This document shows positions 30,473 through 36,892 of a DNA stretch of 36,892 nt, one piece after another. Position 1 is the first letter of the stretch; the number at the start of each line of letters is the position of its first letter. The DNA is from Alphaproteobacteria bacterium (lineage in GTDB: Bacteria; Pseudomonadota; Alphaproteobacteria; Rhizobiales; Aestuariivirgaceae), in the NCBI GenBank assembly GCA_024642465.1, contig JAHEBA010000025.1, positions 1 through 36,892 on the forward strand, in the 5' to 3' direction. The position numbers and the translations under genes were made by a program. A model generated the notes under the pieces. The model ran no database searches, was not told where the DNA came from, and worked only from the letters and a program-made list of their open reading frames with translations.

Positions 30473-33136
30473 ATGGAACTTTTCTTCCTTGCAATGCTGG
30501 TCATGCTGATGGCTTTTGCGCTCGGCTCCGGCTACCCGGTGGCGTTTGCCCTGCCGGGATCGGCAATCCTCACCATCGGCGTGGCCGCAACGGCCGGCTA
30601 CGTGTTTGCCGGCGATCCGGCGGCATACTTCGCCCATGGTTCACCATCGCAATGGATCAGCGCCGGCGTCACCAACTTCCGCGGCGTCTACTGGGAGGTG
30701 GAGCGGGACACGCTCATAGCCATCCCGTTGTTCGTGTTCATGGGCATCATGCTTCAGCGCTCCAAGATCGCTGAAGACCTGCTGGTGACCATGGCGCAGC
30801 TGTTCGGCCCGATTCCCGGCGGTCTCGGCATCTCAGTGGTATTCGTGGGCGCGCTGCTGGCGGCGACCACCGGCATTCTAGGCGCCACCGTGGTGGCCAT
30901 GGGCCTCATTTCGCTGCCGGTGATGATGCGCAACAACTATTCGCATCCGCTGGCGACCGGCACGATTGCCGCCTCGGGTACGCTGGGCCAGATCATTCCG
31001 CCGTCCATCGTGCTGATCATCCTGGCTGACCAGCTTGCAAGCGCCGTCGACCAGGCCGATACCGGCCGCAAGGCGCTGTACAAGGCGGCAACCGGCGAAG
31101 TCACGATGCCGTCCGAGTTCGCCGTCACCTCGACCAGTGCCGGCGACATGTTCCTCGGTGCATTCATTCCGGGCCTCGTCCTGGTCGGCCTCTATATGCT
31201 GTTCATCCTGGTGCTTGCGTTGCTGCGCCCGAAGTTGGCGCCTGCGGTGCCGATCGAAGGCGGCTATAACAGGCAGTTGCTGGTGCGTGCGTCGGTTTCC
31301 CTGGTGCCGCCGCTGGTGCTGATCTTCATCGTGCTGGGGTCCATCATTGCCGGTGTGGCGACGGTGAACCAGGCCGGCGCCATTGGCGCGGCCGGCGCCA
31401 TGATCATGGCAGGCTACAGGCTCAAGGAAGGCCAGCCGCGGGCGTTCTGGCCTGCGCTGCTGGCGCTCGGCTCGGTAGTGGCCATCTTCGTGCTTGGCTC
31501 GATGTTCTCAATGAACATCAAGAACATCCGCTCTTCCTACGATGCGCTTGGCATCGGGCTGGGGCTGGTGGCGTTGTCCGGGCTGGTGATCGCGCTGCTG
31601 TGGAGCGGGCTGCGCACGCTGCGCATCGACCGCACCCTGCATGGCGTCATGATCGAGACCGCGAAGACCACTTCGCTGGTGTTCATTATCCTGCTTGGCG
31701 CCGCCATGCTGACGGCGGCGTTCCGTGCATTCGGCGGCGAGGAACTAGTGAAGGAATTCCTGACCGGGCTGCCTGGCGGCTTCTGGGCGCAGTTCATCAT
31801 CGTCATGGCGGTGATCTTCCTGCTCGGCTTCTTCCTCGACTTCATCGAGATCGCCGTGGTGGTGGTGCCGATCGTGTCGCCGATCCTGCTGGCGGACCCG
31901 GCGGCCAACATTACAGCCGTCTGGCTCGGCGTGATGATTGGTCTCAACATCCAGACATCGTTCCTGACGCCGCCGTTCGGGTTCGCCCTGTTCTATCTTC
32001 GCGGCGTGGCGCCATCGAGCGTGCTCACCACCTCGATCTACAAGGGCGTGGTGCCGTTCATCATGTTGCAGCTGCTGGCGCTCGGCATCGTCGGGTACCT
32101 GCCGAGCCTGGTGAATTACCTGCCGACGCGGCTGTCGCTGCTGGGCGAACAGTCGCCACCGCCGATCAACCCGAAGCTACAGACCTGCATCGAGGAAACG
32201 GTGTTCGCGAGGTTCCAGAATGAAGGCGACCGCATTCGCGGGGCAATCGGGCAGGCCCGCAAGCTCGACATGTTAGTGGTGCCGGAGAAGCTGGCGTCGT
32301 CGTTCAGCGAAAGCCTGGACAAGGCTGAGGACACCTTCAAGCTGCTGCAGGACATCAAGACTACCGAGAATGACATGCAGGCAGCCATTCCTGGCTATGC
32401 TCCGCTTCACGCCCAGGTGCGCGAGATCGAGCGTGACATTCGCCGGGCCGAGGAGGACATGAAGGCGTCCGAGACGTCCTTGCGGCGCGTGCGCGGAGAC
32501 GATGAGAAGGCCCAGCAGGCCCGCGCCCGGTACGAAGCCCGTATCGCGCGGGACAAGGCAGAGGCAGAACGGTTGAAGGCGCTCATTCCGGCTCAATGGA
32601 AGGAGAAGCACGAGGAGTTCAAGAAGCTTCTCGGCGCGGACAAGCGGGCACGTCTCGCCTACCGGCGCAATGTCGACCAGGCCTACAAGCCGGTTGCCGA
32701 GCTTCGCGGGTTGCTGGCTGGCGCCGAGCAGTTGCTGGCCCTGAAGCCGGCACTGGACAATGTTGTCTCCATGGTTGATGGCAGCGAGGCAGCTGAAACC
32801 GTGGATGCAATCAAGTCACTGATTTCGGACCTCGGAGCGGTCGATGGCACCAGCGATCTCACCAAGCCGTTGCGCGATGCGTCGCGGGCGCTCGAGAAGA
32901 ACCCGGACGACAGGCCGGAGGTCAAGCGCCTCCTCGACGAGGCCGTTGGCATCTTCAACAAAAAGGTCGACTGGCGGCAGAAGGCCGTCGAGAGCATCGG
33001 TCCCGGCTTGAAGGCCTACGACGAGGCGATTTACGACACCATTGGCCTCAGGTCGCAGCGGCGCCTGCCTGATGACACGGCGCTCAGCGTGGCCGCGTGC
33101 ATGTCGCACCATACCGACGTGTCGCTGAGCTTCTAG
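30473..33136 (+). CDS. TRAP transporter large permease (DctM family) fused to a coiled-coil tail
   Basis: An 887-residue protein in one uninterrupted frame. Residues 1 to about 555 are a DctM ion-coupled carrier with many membrane helices and family blocks PLFVFMGIMLQRSKIAEDLL, GTIAASGTLGQIIPPSIVLI and SFLTPPFGFALFYLRGVAP. The DctM part is itself long, with an added helix region near residues 320-390. Residues about 560-887 are soluble and strongly charged: a predicted coiled coil around 640-735 (REIERDIRRAEEDMKASETS and onwards), then a helical region (LLAGAEQLLALKPALDNVV). I do not recognise the tail. The ATG is directly suitable, after DctQ. The tail probably lies in the cytoplasm, but topology is unproven. 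Confidence 0.9.
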   Translation: MELFFLAMLVMLMAFALGSGYPVAFALPGSAILTIGVAATAGYVFAGDPAAYFAHGSPSQWISAGVTNFRGVYWEVERDTLIAIPLFVFMGIMLQRSKIAEDLLVTMAQLFGPIPGGLGISVVFVGALLAATTGILGATVVAMGLISLPVMMRNNYSHPLATGTIAASGTLGQIIPPSIVLIILADQLASAVDQADTGRKALYKAATGEVTMPSEFAVTSTSAGDMFLGAFIPGLVLVGLYMLFILVLALLRPKLAPAVPIEGGYNRQLLVRASVSLVPPLVLIFIVLGSIIAGVATVNQAGAIGAAGAMIMAGYRLKEGQPRAFWPALLALGSVVAIFVLGSMFSMNIKNIRSSYDALGIGLGLVALSGLVIALLWSGLRTLRIDRTLHGVMIETAKTTSLVFIILLGAAMLTAAFRAFGGEELVKEFLTGLPGGFWAQFIIVMAVIFLLGFFLDFIEIAVVVVPIVSPILLADPAANITAVWLGVMIGLNIQTSFLTPPFGFALFYLRGVAPSSVLTTSIYKGVVPFIMLQLLALGIVGYLPSLVNYLPTRLSLLGEQSPPPINPKLQTCIEETVFARFQNEGDRIRGAIGQARKLDMLVVPEKLASSFSESLDKAEDTFKLLQDIKTTENDMQAAIPGYAPLHAQVREIERDIRRAEEDMKASETSLRRVRGDDEKAQQARARYEARIARDKAEAERLKALIPAQWKEKHEEFKKLLGADKRARLAYRRNVDQAYKPVAELRGLLAGAEQLLALKPALDNVVSMVDGSEAAETVDAIKSLISDLGAVDGTSDLTKPLRDASRALEKNPDDRPEVKRLLDEAVGIFNKKVDWRQKAVESIGPGLKAYDEAIYDTIGLRSQRRLPDDTALSVAACMSHHTDVSLSF

Positions 33137-33155
33137 GGGCGAGGTGGTTCTGCCC

Positions 33156-33932
33156 ATGACGTCTGCCGATTTGTTTGACCTGACCGGAGAGGTAGCCCTG
33201 GTCACGGGCGCCTCGTCCGGGCTGGGCGAGCGGTTTGCCCAGGTTCTGGCGGCCAACGGGGCCAAGGTCGTGCTCGCCGCGCGGCGTGTCGACCGCCTCG
33301 AAGCCCTGGTCGCAAAGATCCGCGCAGGCGGCGGCGAAGCCATCGCCGTGGAACTCGATGTAGCCGACCAGCCAGCCATCGCGCCGGCCTTCGATGCCGC
33401 CGAAGCCGCGTTCGGCACGGTTACGATCCTGGTCAACAATGCCGGCATTGACGGTTCGTCTCCACCGCTCGACATGACGCCGGAGCAATGGCGCAATGTG
33501 ATGTCGGTCAATGTCGACGGCGTCTGGTTCTGCGCGCAGGAGGTAGCACGGCGGCTGGCGGCAGCCGGCAGGCCGGGCAGCATCATCAACATCGCCTCGG
33601 TGCTGTCGTTCCGTGCGGCGCGCACACTGTCGGCCTACGCAACGTCGAAGGGCGCGGTGCGCCAGATGACCCACAACCTCGCGCTCGAACTGGCGCGCTA
33701 CAACATTCGCGTCAACGCTATCGCGCCGGGCTACATCCTGACCGAGATCAACCGCGACTTCTTTGCCACGCCAGGCGGTCAGGCCATGATCAAGCGCATA
33801 CCGCAGCGCCGCATCGCTGAGGCTTCGGAACTGGACGGCACGCTGTTGCTGCTGGCGTCCTCGAAGGCGTCGGGCTACATGACCGGCTCGACGGTGGTGG
33901 TGGACGGCGGCCACATGCTACCGGCGGACTGA
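33156..33932 (+). CDS. Short-chain dehydrogenase/reductase
   Basis: A 258-residue classical SDR oxidoreductase. It shows the NAD(P)-binding motif TGASSGLG (residues 17-24), NNAG near residue 95, catalytic Ser148 (IASVLSF) and the YATSK motif at 161-165, followed by NIRVNAIAPGYILTEI. The first Arg-rich stretch after the second strand (AARRVDRLEAL) hints at NADP use, though this is weak evidence. ATG 33156 is preferred, with GAGG upstream; GTG 33144 would overlap the ribosome site. It begins 19 bases after the TRAP permease gene and 49 before an acyl-CoA dehydrogenase, so it likely acts on the imported compound. Confidence 0.9.
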   Translation: MTSADLFDLTGEVALVTGASSGLGERFAQVLAANGAKVVLAARRVDRLEALVAKIRAGGGEAIAVELDVADQPAIAPAFDAAEAAFGTVTILVNNAGIDGSSPPLDMTPEQWRNVMSVNVDGVWFCAQEVARRLAAAGRPGSIINIASVLSFRAARTLSAYATSKGAVRQMTHNLALELARYNIRVNAIAPGYILTEINRDFFATPGGQAMIKRIPQRRIAEASELDGTLLLLASSKASGYMTGSTVVVDGGHMLPAD

Positions 33933-33981
33933 TCCGGCATTCGCGCCATTGCCCCGGCGCATACGACAAGGACCTGACCCC

Positions 33982-35199
33982 ATGGACTTCACGATCTCTC
34001 CCGAACTCGAAAAACTTCGCCGGCGCCTGCGCGACTTCATCGCCGAAGAGGTGATCCCGCTGGAGAACGACAAGGACAACTACAACGAGTTCGAGAACAT
34101 CCGCCTGTCGCTGCTCAAGCCGATGCGCGAGAAGGCCAAGAAGGAAGGCCTGTGGGCGCCTCAGATGCCGAGGGAACGCGGCGGGCTGGGGCTCAAGGTG
34201 GCCGAATGGGCGGTGTTCTATGAAGAGGCCGCCCGCTCCATCTTTGGTCCGGTCATCGTCAATTGCCAGGCGCCTGATGATGGCAACATGTCCATCCTGA
34301 ACAAGACGCTGCCGTCGGAGGAAATGAAGGACAAGTGGCTGCAGCCGATCATTGACGGCGACGTGCGCTCGTCGTTCGTGATGACCGAGCCGCATCCAGG
34401 ATCAGGCTCCGATCCGGGCGGGATGATGCTGACGAAAGCCGAGCGCAAGAACGACCGCTACATCGTCTCGGGCCGAAAGTGGTTCATCTCCGGTGCCGCC
34501 GTTGCGTCGCACTTCATCCTGATGGCGCGCACCTCCGACGACCCGCGGCGCGGGCTGTCTGCCTTCGTATTCCACAAGGATGATCCGGGCTGGCGCATCG
34601 TCAGGCGCATTCCCAACATGGGGCCGGACGAGCATGGCGGCGTTTGCGAACTCGAGTTCGACGGTCTGGAAATTCCGATGGCCAACCGCCTGCTCGAGGA
34701 AGGTGACGGCCTGCGCATCACCCAGATGCGGCTGGGGCCGGCGCGGTTGACGCATTGCATGCGCTGGCTGGGCTACGCCAAGCGCTGCATGGAAGAAGCC
34801 AGCGACTACATCAACCGGCGCGAGGCGTTCGGGCAGAAGCTGGCCGAGCGCGAGAGCGTACAGATGATGATGGGCGACGTGGCCCGCGACATCCAGACCG
34901 GCAAGCTGCTCACCATGCATGCGGCCTGGATGATCGACCAGGGCGACAAGGCCCAGCGGGAAGTCTCAACCGCCAAGATTCACGCCGCCGACACACTGCA
35001 CCGCGCAGCCGACACGGCGTTGCAGCTGCAGGGCGCTCGTGGCTATTCGGAGGACTCCATCGTGGAGTGGATCTACCGCTATGCCCGCTGCGCCCGGCTG
35101 GTGGACGGCGCATCCGAAGTCCACAAGATGGTGCTGTCGCGCCACTACCAGAAGCTGGGCAATGGCTACTGGGACTGGCCGGTGGCGGGCGACGCCTGA
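33982..35199 (+). CDS. Acyl-CoA dehydrogenase (ACAD10/11-like)
   Basis: A 405-residue FAD enzyme that introduces a double bond in an acyl-CoA. Regions seen in order: N-terminal helical domain (MDFTISPELEKLRRRLRDFI), the flavin/substrate segment FVMTEPHPGSGSDPGGM, the RKWFISGAAVASHFILMART strand region, and a C-terminal helical domain with INRREAFGQKLAERESVQMM and LQLQGARGYSEDSIVEWIYR. The ending VDGASEVHKMVLSRH recalls the DGPxEVH pattern of ACAD10/11-type dehydrogenases. The ATG has AAGGA nine bases upstream. Same direction as the TRAP operon and SDR, suggesting an organic acid is imported, activated elsewhere and oxidised here. Confidence 0.92.
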   Translation: MDFTISPELEKLRRRLRDFIAEEVIPLENDKDNYNEFENIRLSLLKPMREKAKKEGLWAPQMPRERGGLGLKVAEWAVFYEEAARSIFGPVIVNCQAPDDGNMSILNKTLPSEEMKDKWLQPIIDGDVRSSFVMTEPHPGSGSDPGGMMLTKAERKNDRYIVSGRKWFISGAAVASHFILMARTSDDPRRGLSAFVFHKDDPGWRIVRRIPNMGPDEHGGVCELEFDGLEIPMANRLLEEGDGLRITQMRLGPARLTHCMRWLGYAKRCMEEASDYINRREAFGQKLAERESVQMMMGDVARDIQTGKLLTMHAAWMIDQGDKAQREVSTAKIHAADTLHRAADTALQLQGARGYSEDSIVEWIYRYARCARLVDGASEVHKMVLSRHYQKLGNGYWDWPVAGDA

Positions 35200-35303
35200 G
35201 CACGCGATCGTTAAAGTTTTACCGGTTGGCTTAAGCACCGCTTTTCCGCGCCTTGATATGATTCCGCCGAACCATTCATCAGGTGCGGAAAGGGTGCGAA
35301 CCC

Positions 35304-36146
35304 ATGGTTCTTGGCCGGTTCATAGACATCATTCTGGCATTCGCTGCGGCGACCTGGCTGGCGATGGTCGGCGTCACGGGCGAGGTGAAGGCTGCAGCCT
35401 ACGATACCTCGCGGCTTGACCGGATGCCGGACTTTTCCCAGACCGACTCGCGGCTCGGCTTGCCGGGCGGCGGATCGCACTATTGCGTCCCGGTGGCGAC
35501 CGCAAACGTGCTGGTGTGGTTCGCAGAGTACCGGGGCTACAAGAACCTGCTGCCGGTACAGGGTCTGTCCACCATCGAGAAGGTCGCCAGCGTGGCAGGA
35601 AGGCTGGGCAACGACCAGTTGATGTCCACTGCGCCGAAGGGCGGCACCAACCTGCAGAAATTCGTCGATGGCCTCGATGCATATGTCCGCGAGGCGGGCT
35701 ATAGCAGCTCGATCAGCGCCTACGGTCCGATCCCGTTCAGCAATGTTGCGCGCAGCCATGCCGGTGCGCCTGACTGGAACTCCATCCGCTCAGACTTTGC
35801 GGGCGGTGCGGGCGTGTGGGTCTCGGTCAGCTTCTTCGAGGAAACCCGCAAACCGGGCGAGTGGCGCCGGCTTGGCGGACACATGGCGACGATGGCTGGC
35901 TTCGGTGTGGACGAGCGCGGCAGCACGGACCGCGACGTCATCATCCTGCATGATCCGGACGACGGCCATGCTGCTTCGGCGCAGCGGCGCTACCTGCGCA
36001 CCGAGAGCCTGCGCAACGTGCGCGCAGTCGACGGTTCGGGTCAGGTGATGTTCGAGATGGACGACTATCTCGACGTGACCCGCGACTTCAACATGCGCCA
36101 GGGCTATCGCGCCGTGATCACCAACGTCTTCGTGCTGGACATGTAG
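35304..36146 (+). CDS. Secreted C39-like cysteine peptidase candidate
   Basis: A 280-residue exported protein. The signal peptide covers about residues 1-33 (FIDIILAFAAATWLAMVGVT). A papain/C39-like triad can be proposed: Cys61 in GGSHYCVPVATANVLVWFA, His193 in LGGHMATMAGF and Asp217 in ILHDPDD. The Cys is followed by the small-residue helix expected in that fold. No propeptide or transporter is fused, so bacteriocin processing is unlikely; cell-envelope cleavage or binding is possible. ATG 35304 is chosen for its AAAGGG upstream; GTG 35283 is in frame. It lies about 100 bases behind the acyl-CoA dehydrogenase and appears unrelated. I do not recognise a named family member. Confidence 0.7.
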   Translation: MVLGRFIDIILAFAAATWLAMVGVTGEVKAAAYDTSRLDRMPDFSQTDSRLGLPGGGSHYCVPVATANVLVWFAEYRGYKNLLPVQGLSTIEKVASVAGRLGNDQLMSTAPKGGTNLQKFVDGLDAYVREAGYSSSISAYGPIPFSNVARSHAGAPDWNSIRSDFAGGAGVWVSVSFFEETRKPGEWRRLGGHMATMAGFGVDERGSTDRDVIILHDPDDGHAASAQRRYLRTESLRNVRAVDGSGQVMFEMDDYLDVTRDFNMRQGYRAVITNVFVLDM

Positions 36147-36158
36147 CCGGGGCAGGGC

Positions 36159-36892
36159 TCAAGCCAGCCCGGCCAATCCCAGCAGCAATCCGATCAGTGC
36201 ACACGTGCCGAGCGTGCGCGCCAGGCCCTGGTGAAGTTTCAGCAGCATTAGCGCCGACAGGGCGAACAATCCCACGGCTGCCCAGTTGACGGTGGACCAT
36301 GCCGGCCACGGCATGCTCAACGGCCACCATTCCAGCCGGCTCACGTCAGCGAAAATCACGTGCAGCGCGAACCACAGTGCAAGGTTGGCGATCACGCCAA
36401 CCACCGCGGCAGTGATTGCCGCCAGCGCGCCCGAAAGCCGCGGCATTCGGGCAAGGCGCTCAATATATGGCGCACCGGCGAAAATCCACAGGAAGCAGGG
36501 TGCAAAGGTGACCCACAGGGCCATACCTGCCGCGGCCAGTCCCATCGGTACCGAGCCAAGCAGTCCGGCTGAGCGGAAGCCCGCCATGTAGCCGACGAAC
36601 TCTGTCACCAGGATGAGAGGACCGGGAGTCGTTTCGGCAAGTCCCAGACCGTCGATCATCTGTTCGGCCGTTAGCCAGTTATGGGTCTCGACCGCCTGCT
36701 GGCCCATGTAGGCCAGCACCGCATAGGCCCCGCCGAACGTGACTACCGCAAGCTTGGAGAAGAACAGGCCTACCTTGACCAGCAGGTGGTCCGGATAGAC
36801 CAGCAGGGCAATGGCGGCGATGGGGGTAAACCAGATGATAAGCCAAGTGGCGATGGTTATCGCCGTTGCAGATGCAGGCACCTTTGCCGGTT
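36159..36892 (-). CDS. Chromate transporter ChrA family, C-terminal half (runs off the window edge)
   Basis: About 244 codons are visible, open to the last base, so the N-terminal part lies beyond the window. The segment FFSKLAVVTFGGAYAVLAYM, then NWLTAEQMIDGLGLAETTPGPLILVTEFVGYMAGF is the signature of the second ChrA domain, followed by five or so hydrophobic segments ending LLGLAGLA. ChrA exports chromate, giving resistance; some homologues have unknown anion substrates. It converges on the C39-like gene, 12 bases apart. Since the FGGAYA block is the second repeat of long-form ChrA, the full protein is probably around 400 residues or more. Confidence 0.9.
   Translation of the reverse strand, partial: PAKVPASATAITIATWLIIWFTPIAAIALLVYPDHLLVKVGLFFSKLAVVTFGGAYAVLAYMGQQAVETHNWLTAEQMIDGLGLAETTPGPLILVTEFVGYMAGFRSAGLLGSVPMGLAAAGMALWVTFAPCFLWIFAGAPYIERLARMPRLSGALAAITAAVVGVIANLALWFALHVIFADVSRLEWWPLSMPWPAWSTVNWAAVGLFALSALMLLKLHQGLARTLGTCALIGLLLGLAGLA

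Overview
This is a GC-rich chromosomal window from an alphaproteobacterium, most likely of the order Hyphomicrobiales (Rhizobiales). The pointers are a BA14K-family surface protein, a 154-residue L13 followed by S9, a perfect FNR/FixK anaerobox at hemN, heme A synthase, several TRAP/TAXI-type uptake genes, and TPP- and cobalamin-riboswitch-controlled importers. No tRNA, rRNA, CRISPR, phage or insertion sequence was seen.

Layout. 1-3381: end of a housekeeping block with rpsI (partial) and rplM under a clear sigma-70 promoter, a PaaI-type thioesterase, an unknown acidic secreted protein, and a translationally coupled pair of an ECHDC3-like crotonase and a CoA-binding protein. 3424-5579: an AraC-type regulator broken by one extra base, a gene-poor gap with a 13-bp hairpin, and a VIT1/CCC1-family transporter. 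5576-8237: a thiamine-precursor (HMP-type) ABC importer, thiYZX, behind a TPP riboswitch. Divergent from it, 8239-9657 carries an O-acetylhomoserine sulfhydrylase; a 20-bp near-palindrome sits exactly between the two back-to-back promoters. 9740-11629: BA14K protein and an MFS transporter. 11637-14198: hemN with a class II FNR promoter, and ctaA. 14271-15287: dusA.

15335-22712 (minus strand) is a cobalamin riboswitch followed by one tightly overlapping operon: TonB-dependent receptor, periplasmic binding protein, permease, ATPase, exbB, two exbD and tonB. This is a self-contained, self-energised B12 uptake system. 22830-24501: a MarR regulator and an enamidase-like amidohydrolase. 24551-27883 (minus): an FMN-dependent alpha-hydroxyacid dehydrogenase behind a GntR-like operator, a TAXI solute-binding protein carrying an in-frame stop and a probable frameshift (pseudogene), and a PuuD-type gamma-glutamyl hydrolase. 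28192-35199 (plus): a TRAP transporter (binding protein, enlarged small permease, and a large permease fused to a long soluble coiled-coil tail), then a short-chain dehydrogenase and an acyl-CoA dehydrogenase, probably one uptake-and-oxidation module. 35304-36146: a secreted C39-like cysteine peptidase candidate. The window ends inside a chromate transporter gene.

The most unusual points are the coiled-coil tail on the TRAP large permease, the shared thi/met palindrome, the hemN leader palindrome, the crotonase lacking both catalytic glutamates, and two independently damaged genes (AraC and TAXI). Functions rest on recognising protein families and motifs by eye; no database search was run.
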